A DNA stretch of 22,500 bases from Chrysomallon squamiferum (lineage: Eukaryota; Mollusca; Gastropoda; Neomphalida; Peltospiridae): the NCBI GenBank assembly GCA_012295275.1, contig CM022679.1, forward strand, positions 1,203,275 through 1,225,774. Direction: 5' to 3'. Below the pieces are notes generated by a model. The model was not told the origin of the DNA and searched no databases. It saw only the letters and a list, made by a program, of their open reading frames with translations. Numbering within the stretch: the first letter of the stretch is position 1; each line of letters starts with the position of its first letter. Below, piece after piece: positions 1 through 9,261 of the stretch. Made by a program: the position numbers and the translations under genes.

Positions 1-596
1 CCAAATGAGAAAAATGACATCAAAGATTCAATATGATTTTCTTAAAATGTACAAAAAATGGCAGCACTATTCACAAGTTTGACATCACAGAAACAATGTT
101 TTTGTCTTGTATAAAATCATAAATCATAAAACTGTAAATCATCACTGATGCATGTGTAATTCTTCCATGATGTGACCTCAAGTTTCTGTAAAATGTCCAA
201 CAGCTGGCAATGCAATGATGGAGAAATTGTAAGCTGTTTCTTTATGATTTCAACATAGACTTTTATTTGTTTTTTGTTTTTATTCTTAACAAAGGGAAAT
301 CTTATTTTATTAAAAGTGTATTGATTGTGTGTCCAGTCTGTGAACTTACTGATTGGTTTTCAAGTCATTTCAGAGTCTGACTCATAAATAAATAATAAAT
401 TAATGTCGCTCAGCAGATGTTGGGAAATGGATTTGTTGACTTGAAGGGAAATATTATTGTGTTTGGAAATATTAAAAATGTTGTGAGAGATCTTGGTGAT
501 TTCTTTGCTAAAGAAAATTATTAGAAAATTGATTTGCTGAAAATGTTCTTAGACAGATCATTTTCTATATTTCTTAGATCATTTTCTGTCTTTATT

Positions 597-599
<3 letters not shown>
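1..599. other. AT-rich unique sequence, no gene seen
   Basis: No open frame, splice-bounded exon or repeat stands out. All frames are interrupted by frequent stops and the base composition is that of the surrounding noncoding DNA. It is most likely intergenic or intronic. Confidence 0.6.

Positions 600-668
<69 letters not shown>
600..668. repeat. compound microsatellite (TC)n(CA)n
   Basis: About 18 TC dinucleotides run directly into about 15 CA dinucleotides, with one CG interruption near the right end. The abrupt switch from pyrimidine-only to alternating purine-pyrimidine is typical of compound microsatellites. Confidence 0.97.
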
Positions 669-1016
669 GGGAAATGAGTTTTCATTTAGCATGGTTTTGT
701 ACTTTGTACATTTTATCATAGGTTTTTTTTTGTTTATTGGTTTTTTTCCTGGCTATTTTAAACTTGCTTAATCTGAGAGCAAGACTTCTTCCACTTCATG
801 TTGCAGATCTGACTTACAGAGGTTAACATACATGAATAGAAAAAAAGAACCTAAAACATTCACTTAGCAAAATGATCCTCTCCTGGTAACTTTAGATTGC
901 ACCTTGACAAGTCAAAAAAAAAAAAAAAAAAAAATTGAAAATGAAATAAAATAAAATGTTTCCTGTCTGAGTCTAAAACTGATTTTGTCTTAATATTTTA
1001 ATATTATTGTTACTTT
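669..1016. other. AT-rich sequence with a 21-A tract
   Basis: No gene is visible. A run of 21 A occupies 914-934, followed by short AAAAT repeats. There is no recognisable retroposed sequence upstream of the run, although an old SINE or retrocopy tail cannot be excluded. Confidence 0.55.
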
Positions 1017-1146
1017 TCCTTCTTTTTTTCTTTCATTATTTTCTTTCATTTCATTTCATTTTATTTTATTTTATTTATTTATTAACTTATTTACTTATTT
1101 TATTTCAATTAACATTATTTTATTTATTATTATTATTATTATTATC

Positions 1147-1196
<50 letters not shown>

Positions 1197-1218
1197 TTTT
1201 TTTTTTTTTTTTTTTTTT
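1017..1218. repeat. T-rich low complexity, (ATT)n and poly-T
   Basis: A T-rich tract with TTTA and TTTC motifs leads into about 22 ATT units (roughly 1127-1193, one CTT interruption) and then 25 T (1194-1218). The open frame across it encodes only L, F and Y runs and is a composition artefact. Confidence 0.95.
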
Positions 1219-2040
1219 ACTTCAGATTTATAAAATTTGGACAATTACGTTTTATTCCTATTTACACAGGTTCTTTAATTTCTAATTTATTTATCACAGT
1301 GAAAGGAGGTGATATATAATCCACTGGGTAGAAAATGTAGTATATCACTTATATACATTCTAAATACTGCAGTTTGACAATAATGAATTACAACAAGTAA
1401 ACAAAACATTCACAGTGGCACACACTAAATTAACAAAGTCTGTAGCTAAGGGGAATTACTCTGTTTATACATTCCATTATTGTCAAGAGCTTTTCTTTTT
1501 AAACTTTTAAAAATTTCATTTTTTTAATTTTATTTTTTATTATAATAATTTGATGATTTGACATTAAATTTATTTATTTTTTATATATATATATATTTTG
1601 TTTTAGATGTTTTTAGACGTCAATTTTCTATAATAATTATTATTGTTTTATAGTTTATTGTTCTTGTACACACACAGTAATATATATACATGTGTTCTTT
1701 TTTCTGTTCTTGTCTCTTTATTATTATTATTATTAAAAATCTATTTTTTAATTTATTTTTTTACTCATTTTTTCTCATTTATTTGTTTATTTATTAACAA
1801 CCAATATTTCTTATTACACTGCTCAGTTTATTTGCTATTTCTACATTTCAGTGACACCTTATCAGAGAAGATTTTCACCTCAGATTTGTTTACATAATTA
1901 CTTAGCTTGAACAAACCTTTCTCTGTAGATCATATCAATGAAACCTTAGCAGACATTTTCTCAGTCTAAATCTTATCTTGTTTATCTTTCATTCCAGGAT
2001 TTTTCACTTTTCTTTCTCTAACAGATTAGAAAGGAGTTTT
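1219..2040. other. AT-rich noncoding sequence
   Basis: Strongly AT-rich with small tracts only: (TA)n near 1582-1596, ATT runs near 1718-1735 and T-rich stretches. Apparent frames on the + strand are L/F/Y-rich low-complexity peptides without splice signals or coding character. No gene is supported. Confidence 0.6.
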
Positions 2041-2110
2041 GTACAGAATGTAAGGCAGGGGCAGATCCAGGTGGGGTTTGAGGGGGTGTTGACTTCTGCT
2101 GTTCATGATT
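2041..2110. repeat. G-rich segment, possible dispersed-repeat fragment
   Basis: A G-rich island with runs of four, two, four and five G between 2058 and 2087 sits in otherwise A/T-dominated DNA. The motif GGGGCAGATCCAGG resembles a G-rich motif I recall from dispersed repeats in several invertebrate genomes, but only this one copy is visible here. A two-tetrad G-quadruplex is also possible. The repeat assignment is a guess. Confidence 0.3.
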
Positions 2111-2159
2111 AATGAAAAATATGTTTTCACTCATTTTGAAGTGTCTGTTCATACTTGGA

Positions 2160-2207
2160 AAGAAAAAAAAAAAAAAAAAAAAAGAAAAGAAAGAAAGAAA
2201 AGAAATA
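2160..2207. repeat. poly-A / (AAAG)n tract
   Basis: About 20 A interrupted by one G are followed by AAAAG, AAAG and AAAGA units. The purine-only tract is about 45 bp. The open frame on the minus strand across it owes its length to this tract. Confidence 0.93.
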
Positions 2208-2369
2208 ACAGGTTTTCTCTTTAATCTCATTCAGATCATAGGTATGTAGATTTATTCAACTGATACTGTCTACTTTATAAAGCAGAGTTTGTTGTTAGAA
2301 CATTTCTTGATGTGTGATAAGTCACAGGGTCACTTCTCCATAGTGTCCACATTAAGGTGTGTATAAATA

Positions 2370-2595
2370 CCATACATATACATACAAACAATTACACACA
2401 CACATACACTCAGAGAGACATACATACACACACACTCTCAGACATACATATATACACAGACACTGACATATACACACATATACACACACACATACACACA
2501 CAAATATAAATATTTGTGTGAGTTTATAATGTGTATGTGTATCTACATATGCATGTATACATGTGTGTATCTACATATGCATGTATACATGTTTT
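2370..2595. repeat. degenerate (CA)n/(CATA)n with palindromic tandem pair
   Basis: Imperfect CA, CATA and CAGA units extend from about 2370 to 2510. A 26-bp unit beginning GTATCTACATATGCATG is then present twice (2539-2564 and 2567-2592). Each copy ends in the self-complementary CATGTATACATG, so each can form a short cruciform. Confidence 0.85.
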
Positions 2596-2960
2596 CAGCA
2601 TTCATTCATTAACACTAACCTTAAACGTTTAGTTTACAAATCATGGTTAGCTGCCCCTCTGTGAAAGCTGGTGGATCCAGCCCTGTGAACAGATCAGGTT
2701 AGAGTTGACAATAACAGTCAGGTTATTGAAATACTTGAGATAGCTTTTAAAAAAACAAGTTTATATCACTGGACTGTCATTCACGTCATACATCTTTCTC
2801 TCTGATTAACATCTCAAATATCACAAGTTTTCTGTACCTCACTTAGTTATTCATTTTGCTCATCTGTTTTCTTTTTTGTTTTGTTCTTAATTTTATATAT
2901 TTTTACTTTTTTTGTTTCTTATTTTCTTTTTCATATATTTATTTATCGATGTTGTTTATA
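2596..2960. other. noncoding sequence, no gene seen
   Basis: Moderately complex sequence that turns T-rich towards the right end. No splice-bounded open frame or repeat copy was found. The + strand frame starting near 2856 is F/Y/I-rich because of the TA and T-rich tract that follows. Confidence 0.5.
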
Positions 2961-2968
2961 TCTATATC

Positions 2969-3019
<51 letters not shown>

Positions 3020-3250
3020 TTATTTATTTATTCAGACACACATGTACATACAGATAAAATGAATATATGTACAGATTCACACACACACATAGACAGAAAT
3101 ACATACTTAAATGTATAAATTATATATATGAATATATACACACACACACATACACTCACACACACAAACACCTATACAAAATATCTATACAAGCAGACAC
3201 ACATAGACACACATACAGACATGAATTTTGTATTACGTACATGCAGATAC
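2961..3250. repeat. compound (TA)n, (TTTA)n and (CA)n block
   Basis: A (TA)n tract of about 45 bp (roughly 2970-3014) is followed by four or five TTTA units and then by degenerate CA, CATA and CAGA repeats to about 3230. Frames crossing it give Y/I and H/T repeat peptides in all phases, which marks them as non-genic. Confidence 0.9.
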
Positions 3251-3729
3251 ATATTTTTAACAAATGATCTACAAATTGGCTGTAATTTATTTGTTTTTTG
3301 TTGCTAGGAGACAACACTGTATATTTAATTACGTATTTAACATGTAGACTAATGAGATCTCACTAATTACACTGTCACATACGTCAGAGCTAGAATATGA
3401 CTTTTTAATTATCTGTTGTTATTATTATTATTATATATATACATATATATATATATCCATTCAAGAAACAATTACCTAATAGATGATGTTACTCCCTGTA
3501 AAGAGTTTTACTACCAGTCCAGTGTAATTTCAAAAGTCTAGTGGTTAACAAGACAAAGAGGGTAGGAATTACAGACAAACAGACACACTGGAGAAAATCA
3601 TTCTATCAATACACAACAGTGAATAACAAGTATTTAATGGCAGCCCTCACAAACAGCTTTTTACCAGTGACATGTAGTAAATATTATAGCATCTGGCTAA
3701 CATTAGAAACAAAGAAATCTTTAAACTGA
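3251..3729. other. AT-rich sequence with small (ATT)n(TA)n tract
   Basis: An interrupted ATT and TA tract lies at about 3418-3457. A + strand open frame at 3541-3729 could encode 62 residues, but it has no family signature, no convincing splice sites and unremarkable composition, so I do not call it a gene. Confidence 0.45.
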
Positions 3730-4110
3730 TTTTCTGCACACAGAACATTTTCAGAGTCTTTTAAACATTGTGAGACCTAGGGCAGTGGTTGGAATTGGAA
3801 ATAGACTAACGGATTGATCCTGCTGCTTCTGCACATCTGTAGTCACTGGACTGTGTAACACCTGCTTCAGCCAATACAGGTTAACCAAGACAGATTGGCA
3901 GAGGAGGTTGAGAAAGAGTCATTTCACCTGGTGATAAATCAATAAATTAGTAATACACATAAGAAATTAATGAGTTAGTCAGGTGAGTGCACACCTGAGT
4001 GATGAGTTTGGAAATACTTAGAGAACTTTCTGAACAGGTGAAACGGAAATCTTTTATTCTGCACAGGTAATATTCAGTTTTATTGTTCACGGTAGGTAAA
4101 ACACAGGTTA
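3730..4110. promoter_or_regulatory. E-box-rich upstream region (tentative)
   Basis: This stretch is more complex and slightly more GC-rich than its surroundings. It has several CAGGTG/CACCTG E-boxes, including an inverted pair CAGGTG (3980-3985) and CACCTG (3992-3997) separated by six bases, plus AGCCAAT near 3869. It lies about 0.8-1.2 kb upstream of the promoter candidate of the + strand gene. Regulatory function is inferred from motifs only; no open frame longer than background was seen. Confidence 0.3.
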
Positions 4111-4164
4111 TAAAAAAGTATTATTCAAATTGTTGTTGTACATGTAAGATCGACTTAATATACA

Positions 4165-4640
4165 GATAACGTCCTACACAGGTAAAACACATACAGGTAG
4201 CATAGTACTACACAGGTAAAACACATACACTTAATACAGTACTACACAGGTAAAACACATACAGGTAGCATAGTACTACACAGGTAAAACACATACACTT
4301 AATACAGTACTACACAGGTAAAACACATACAGATAGCATAGTACTACACAGGTAAAACACATACACTTAATACAGTATTACTCAGATAAAACACATACAC
4401 GTAATATAGTATTACACAGGTAAACACATGCAAATAACAGTATTACACAGGTAAAATACATACAGGTAACATAGTATTACATAGGTAAAACACATACAGC
4501 TAATATTGTATGGCACATAAAACACTGGCAGGTAATATGGTATTACCCAGGTAACTATTACACAAGTAAAACACAGACAGGTAATATACCGTTAAAACAG
4601 GTAATACAGAGATAAGTCTATTGTGTTACAGGTAATGTAG
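4165..4640. repeat. 34-bp minisatellite with 68-bp higher-order unit
   Basis: The unit TACTACACAGGTAAAACACA continues to a 34-bp period. Two 34-bp versions alternate, one ending CAGGTAGCATAG and the other CACTTAATACAG, so three near-identical 68-bp dimers can be read from about 4170 to 4375. Towards the right the copies decay (TATTACTCAGATAAAACAC and similar) and become irregular. Nearly every monomer carries CAGGTA, which is both a ZEB/E2-box-like core and a splice-donor-like string. The array ends about 270 bp before the candidate TATA box. Confidence 0.9.
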
Positions 4641-4779
4641 AGGTAACACAGACGAGATTACTGAAAGGTAGAGGAGAGGTGTTAATGTTCTGACTGCAAA
4701 CACTGACAGAGAAATGATCAACACACACAGCAAGCTTTGTCCCCACCTGTAAACATTTACACGTTATAAATTAAATATG

Positions 4780-4945
4780 TACACCACTCGGCCAATTAAC
4801 CGTTGCTACGGAAGTCTTTAATTTACTTCAGTTACTCGTGTCCAAGCTTCATGTTCTTGTGTGGATTTCTTATACACTGAGTGAAGTGAAAGTTTCTGCT
4901 GGTGGATTTTTATGTATATAAAAACAACTTGTTGTGTTCTGGACT
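4780..4945 (+). promoter_or_regulatory. candidate promoter of the + strand gene
   Basis: A TATA-like TATATAAAA lies at 4915-4923, which would put a transcription start near 4945. Upstream are GCCAATTAAC (CCAAT-like, about 4790) and GTTGCTACGGAAGT (4802-4815). The left half of the latter matches an RFX X-box (GTTGCY), while the right half is degenerate. The direction is chosen because a good donor (CAG|GTATGT, cut after 5009) and the coding exons lie downstream. This is a motif-based inference. Confidence 0.4.
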
Positions 4946-5009
4946 GGAGGGATATACTAAGAGTTTGGTTTTGTTGATTTCTCATGTTGAAAGGTTAGTT
5001 ATTTCTCAG
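4945..5009 (+). other. putative noncoding exon 1 (5' UTR)
   Basis: The left end is set about 30 bp after the TATA-like element. The right end is the donor CAG|GTATGT. An alternative donor AAG|GTTAGT would end the exon at 4993. The only ATG in it (4984) runs into TAG within five codons, so the exon would be untranslated. The main reading frame starts in exon 2. RNA evidence would be needed to confirm the exon. Confidence 0.35.
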
Positions 5010-6074
5010 GTATGTTATTGTGTACACATTGTTCGTTTACCTGCCAAGATTCTCTTTGTTTGTTTGTGTTGAACGCGTTAATCAAGCTGTGAAATAATCT
5101 TATTCTTCTTTGGTTTGATTCGTTTGATAAAATAGATTTGATTTTATTATAAGATTTTAACTGAGAACTGTGTGATGTAAAACTGTTTTGTTGTATAAGT
5201 AATATAAATGTGTGTGATGAAACTTCAAATCTGTGTTCAAATGTATGTAAACATGTTTGTCTATATGCATGCCTCCTGCATGCATGCCTGCATGCTTCTC
5301 TCTATGTATGTTTATTTATTTGTATATATTTGTATGTGTATACATTATAGACATGTATATATGTATGTGTATGTATATATAAGTTTATTTATGTATGTTT
5401 GTATATGCATGTACATATGTACATATATGTGTGTGTGTGTGTGTATATATATATATTGTATATGTATGTTTATATGTGTATGTGTGAAAAAGTCAGTTTA
5501 TATCAATTCATATTTGTGTGTTTATGTGTAGTTACATGTGAATGTTAGAAACCAGGAAACTAGGACAAAATACTGACTGATTTAACTTATTAAACAGAAG
5601 GAAATTACTAGTTCTCTGTATTACCTGTTATAATCACATATTAACTGATTAATAATTAACACCTGTCAGCTGAACAGGTGAAAATCTCCAATATTGATTC
5701 TACATGAAATACTGATAGTGATTTTAATTTACTCATCTTTAAATCACACAATGATGTGATGTGAATTCAGTCTGCATTGATTTTTTCTCCTTTCAGCCTG
5801 TTTCATACAGGGTAATAAAATGTACATAGGAATTCAATATTTTCTTCATTTTATGACTTCTTGATGTTAATTAATGTTAATTTATGATAATCAGTGTTGA
5901 AATATTATACAAGACATAATCAGCAAAGATATAAAATTAATTTCTCTTCTCCATTAATGTTGTCAGTAGCAACAGACACTGAGTGAAGATTCATACAAAT
6001 GTCTCACTTCATCCAGAAAATTAATTTCTAATACCAAATAAACTGTATGATTTTTATTTTTTATTTTCTTTCAG
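5010..6074 (+). other. putative intron 1
   Basis: The interval starts at GTATGT and ends at the pyrimidine-rich acceptor TTTTCTTTCAG (AG at 6073-6074). From about 5205 to 5500 it holds degenerate (ATGT)n and (GT)n microsatellite sequence with CATGCATGC palindromes near 5268-5298. The 107-residue frame across that part (M, Y, C and V repeats) is an artefact. An E-box palindrome is at 5660-5680. Confidence 0.4.
5660..5680. promoter_or_regulatory. triple E-box inverted repeat
   Basis: CACCTGT and ACAGGTG form 7-bp arms around CAGCTGA. Three CANNTG E-boxes (CACCTG, CAGCTG, CAGGTG) thus lie within 21 bp. ATTAATAATTAAC, one base from the HNF1 consensus, sits immediately to the left and shares its final C. 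The palindrome is seen directly; binding by bHLH or ZEB-type factors is inference. Confidence 0.4.
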
Positions 6075-6257
6075 AGAGTTTTAAAGAAAGGTAACTCTAA
6101 TTCAGCAGCAGAAGATACTAAAAACAGTTGTCACATGATGACCTTTGACATGAACTGGGGTCACAAGGATGATGCCACAAACAGCACCTAACTGGCTGTA
6201 CTCTTCACAGGTCACAGACCTCTGGGAGTTAGAGGAGAAACATGAACACACAAACAG
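6075..6257 (+). CDS. exon 2 of unidentified protein, start codon at 6169
   Basis: The exon follows a strong polypyrimidine tract and CAG acceptor and ends at a consensus donor (CAG|GTGAGT). The open frame from ATG at 6169 gives 29 codons plus two bases: MMPQTAPNWLYSSQVTDLWE, then LEEKHEHTN. An in-frame stop upstream within the exon makes 6169 (or 6172) the first usable start. A short upstream frame in another phase (6135-6191) overlaps this start and could reduce translation. The ending phase exactly matches exon 3, giving an in-frame AAC-AGT junction. The protein is not recognised; the segment is hydrophilic with two Trp and an E/K/H-rich end, and no signal peptide is evident. The last ~18 bases are also the first unit of the 28-bp minisatellite that follows. 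An internal acceptor-like site (TCTTCACAG, about 6210) is an alternative left boundary. Confidence 0.55.
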
Positions 6258-6620
6258 GTGAGTATTAATATAAACATGCAAACAAGTGAGTTTTAACATG
6301 AACACACAAACAGGTGAGTATTAATATAAACACACAAACAGGTGAGTATTAATATAAACATGCAAACAAGTGAGTTTTAACATGAACACACAAACAAGTG
6401 AGTTTTAACATGAACACACAAACAGGTGAGTTTTAACATAAACACAAACAGGTGAGTTTTTAACATAAACAAACAGGTGAATTTTAAGATAAACACACAA
6501 ACAAGTGAGTTTTAACATAAACACAAAAAAATGAGTTTCAACATAAACACAAAAAAAAATGAGTTTCAACATAAACACACAAACAAGTGAGTTTTAACAT
6601 AAACACACAAACAAGCGAGT
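6240..6620. repeat. 28-bp minisatellite of splice-donor-like units
   Basis: Units of the form ACACACAAACAGGTGAGTAT continue to a 28-bp period. The motif CAGGTGAG or CAAGTGAG begins at 6255, 6283, 6311, 6339, 6367, 6395 and 6423, exactly 28 bp apart, then at 6449 and 6474 with slightly shorter spacing. It then decays to about 6620 (AAAAAATGAG, CAAGTGAG, CAAGCGAG). The first unit contains the end of exon 2 and its functional-looking donor, so the array appears to have grown from the exon-intron junction. Confidence 0.93.
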
Positions 6621-7201
6621 TTCAACTTGCACCCATGTTTTTCAAAACTCTTGTTTTTCTTTCTTTATGAAGAAAGTTATTCCATCTTCAAAGTTAATCC
6701 ACCCTATCATTTCTGAAATGCTGAGGTCAACTTGCAAATACAGACATATTTTGTACTTCTCTGCTCACAAACAAAGTACAGAGACAAAACACACATTATT
6801 TACACCTGACAGGTAAGTAATGAAAACAGATTATACACCTCACTTGTTAAACATACATATTAAAAAACAGTGAAACATGATCATAATCTAGATTATCTGA
6901 TTTTCAAACAGATTGCATGACTATTGAAAATGGTTTATAACCAACATAAACAAGGGAAATGTTCAGAGCAATGTTAATTTAAAATATAATATTTTTATAC
7001 TTACATACACATAAACAGACAGATGCATATATAAATATACACACACATATACATACACATACAAACTCACATGCACATACATACACACATATACCATACA
7101 AACGCACAAACATACACATATATGCACACAAAAAAGTATATTTTTATATATATATATCTTTATATATTATTATTATTATTTTTTTTTTTTTTTTTTACTA
7201 G
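6621..7201 (+). other. right part of putative intron 2
   Basis: Unremarkable AT-rich sequence to about 7000, then degenerate CATA and CA repeats (7001-7130), a TA tract, four ATT units and a run of 17 T leading to the acceptor ACTAG (AG at 7200-7201). The long T run is a strong polypyrimidine tract. Confidence 0.5.
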
Positions 7202-7345
7202 TGAGGATGAAGGTGAACCAGAATTTTACTGTTTTGAGGATTTTTACCCTGGTGACAAGGGAGGCAATTCATATTTTGTTCCAGAAGAGTTTACCTATAA
7301 AAACTTGGAAGAGAAAATTGAAAATGAACAGATTTTTTTTGACAG
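7202..7345 (+). CDS. exon 3 of unidentified acidic protein
   Basis: The 144-bp exon lies between a poly-T acceptor (TTTTACTAG) and a consensus donor (ACAG|GTAAAT). It opens with one base that completes the last codon of exon 2, encodes 47 full codons and ends two bases into the next codon (phase 2 at both ends, length divisible by three, so it could be skipped without a frameshift). The peptide begins EDEGEPEFYCFEDFYPGDKG and ends EKIENEQIFFD. It has 15 D/E, three K and 11 aromatic residues in 47, is non-repetitive and is the only stretch in the window with clear coding character. I cannot assign a family. The dense acidic and aromatic residues suggest a soluble cytosolic segment rather than a membrane segment. 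Confidence is high that this is a real exon and low on function. Confidence 0.72.
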
Positions 7346-7395
7346 GTAAATACATTTTATATTACTTGCAAAATAATAAAAAACAGTTTTAAAAG

Positions 7396-7428
<33 letters not shown>

Positions 7429-7699
7429 ATAATTTATTTTCTGTATTTAATTGTTTGTTATAATTTAATATGCAGAGTTTAAAACTTTTGTTTCTGTTAC
7501 TATCCAGTTTGTATTCTAATTCTTACAAAATATTTGTTTCTCTAACTACTTGTAGGATCTATGTCATTTCCTAATGTATAGTATTAACAAGGGAGATTAA
7601 TCTTGAGTGCAAAAATCATTAAAGCATCAAGAGTTACTGGTGCTGAAATTACAAAAATCAATAAATTAATTTATTCCTGGAACCATTACATATACTTCA
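7346..7699 (+). other. start of putative intron 3
   Basis: AT-rich, with a (TA)n tract of about 29 bp at 7396-7424. No exon with matching phase was found here. Confidence 0.5.
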
Positions 7700-8200
7700 C
7701 TTCCTTGTCATTACAACCCCTGAATATACCAACATACATCTTTGTATATTAGTAAATGTCTAATCTTTATTACAACCACCTGTATATACCAAATTTATAT
7801 TTGTGTACTAGTAAATCTGTATTAAAGCCACCTCAGAATACAAACATATTTCTATATATATTAGTAAATGTGTAATTTTAATTGCAGCCACCTGCATATA
7901 CCAACATGTATATACCACTACCTCTATATACCACTATATATCTTTGTGCACCAGCAAATGTTTAATCACTATTACAGCCACCTGTGTATACCAACCATAA
8001 CTATGTCAGTATTATCACTGAATAGTTTCTATTACAGTCATCTACATATTTATAACAAATGTTTCCTTACAGCCACTTCTGTGTTATGAACATTTAATTC
8101 TCTCTGTTACAGACTTCTGTATGTTATGCATATTTATTTCCTGTACATTAGTAGCAAATGTTTACTCTCTTATACTGCCATCTCCATATTAGTAAAATAT
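7700..8200. repeat. decayed ~60-bp tandem array with TTACAGCC motif
   Basis: The string TTACAACC, TTAAAGCC, TTGCAGCC, TTACAGCC or TTACAGTC recurs at 7711, 7770, 7822, 7882, 7972, 8032 and 8067, with TTACAGAC at 8107 and a weak copy near 8171. Commonest spacing is 59-60 bp. Between copies the shared order is ACCTG, TATACCAA, then TATTAGTAAATG and a short T-rich stretch. The copies are much more diverged than those of the other arrays, so this is an old minisatellite. Small peptides encoded across it have no coding character. Confidence 0.75.
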
Positions 8201-8824
8201 ATTTTTAATAATCCCAGTAGAAATTCTTCAGAAATACAACTCCCTCTATAATTATGTCAACATTTGTTTTTTTTTTTAATTTAATTTTTATTATCATCAT
8301 TATTACTGTTATTAATATTTTTAATTTTTTTTTTTTCTTCTTTTACCTTTTTATTAATTTTTTTTTTTTGTCTTTAAAACACGAGTTCATTGATATTTAT
8401 AGAAAATAATAAAATTCTATTTATGAATATTAAAAAACACAAAAAACCCACAAAGCAATACAACAAGGAATTGCTGCAGAAAAGATTGCATTTTTAGATT
8501 TCTCAGTCTTCTCCTAGGGAAATACAAAAGAAAATTAAATTTCCAAAGTATTTTTTGGGGGGGCAGTTTTCTGAATTATTCTCTTGTAAGAAAACAACAT
8601 CAGAACAATGTAATTACATGGTAAATGTAAGTGCTTTTCCTATTTTTATTTAATTTAATTTTATTATTTTATTTCCGTAAATTCTATTATTCTGTATTTT
8701 TCATTAATTTACTTGTAAAGAATTTAATAAAATATCAGAGTTGTTAGTTCACCTTCAGAGTGTCAAATCAGCATCAGATAATATTAAGTTAATTCCAGTT
8801 CCAAACCACTGCTCCAGAAGTTAG
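8201..8824. other. AT-rich sequence with T-rich tracts
   Basis: Poly-T and ATT-rich stretches occupy 8267-8370. The remainder is AT-rich with a run of seven G near 8557-8563. No exon or gene was seen. Confidence 0.55.
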
Positions 8825-8900
8825 CTTAATGACATTTTACAGTCAGTGGATGCTGTGTGGCAAACATGATGATGATGTAGTAATCAACAGCAAAATTTCA
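8825..8900. repeat. dispersed repeat, copy 1
   Basis: It matches 18868-18973 on the same strand: TTAATGAC.TTTTACA, then AGTGGATG, GTGTG, AACATGATG, and TAGT.ATCAACAGCAA. This copy lacks about 30 bases present in the middle of the other. Positions that read CG in the other copy often read CA or TG here, as expected from CpG decay. A GT-rich stretch follows on the right in both. It is too short to classify; a MITE-like or SINE-like element is possible. Confidence 0.7.
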
Positions 8901-9261
8901 GTGTGTGCATGTGTCTATCTATGTGTATTCTTAGATTTGGGCAGTAATTAGTTTTACAGTCATTTATTTATAGATTTTATACTTAACAATAATTATTGCT
9001 ATAGAATGATTTAAATAAAAGATGAAAATTTGAATAATAAATGCTAAAAGTTATCTAACATGTCTGCTATAGTTCTGTCAGTGTCTTAGAGTACCTTTTG
9101 TAGAAAGTGGTCACAACTGGAGTCTTAATGTACTGTAAACACATTAGCCTCTCTTGTGTAACTCTTTTATGTAAGAGAGAAAAAAGGTTAACAAATGTTA
9201 ATCTTAGCTCATTGCTTTTTCCTTCCTGACAAAACATCTTAAAATCTTGAATCTAATCAAA
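8901..9261. other. noncoding sequence, no gene seen
   Basis: AT-rich and moderately complex, with a short GT-rich patch next to the dispersed repeat. No splice-bounded open frame was found. Confidence 0.5.

Noticed and set aside
914-934. Poly-A run as the tail of a retrocopy or SINE
   Set aside because: No upstream body, promoter boxes or target-site duplication could be recognised.
1007-1285. L/F/Y-rich open frame resembling a membrane protein
   Set aside because: It is produced by T-rich, (ATT)n and poly-T sequence; hydrophobicity comes from T-rich codons and there is no variation expected of a real protein.
3541-3729. 62-residue open frame of mixed composition
   Set aside because: No family motif, no supportive splice sites, and the length is expected by chance in a 22.5-kb window.
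5208-5531. 107-residue open frame with M/Y/C/V repeats
   Set aside because: It spans degenerate ATGT/GT microsatellite inside putative intron 1; no splice or coding signals.
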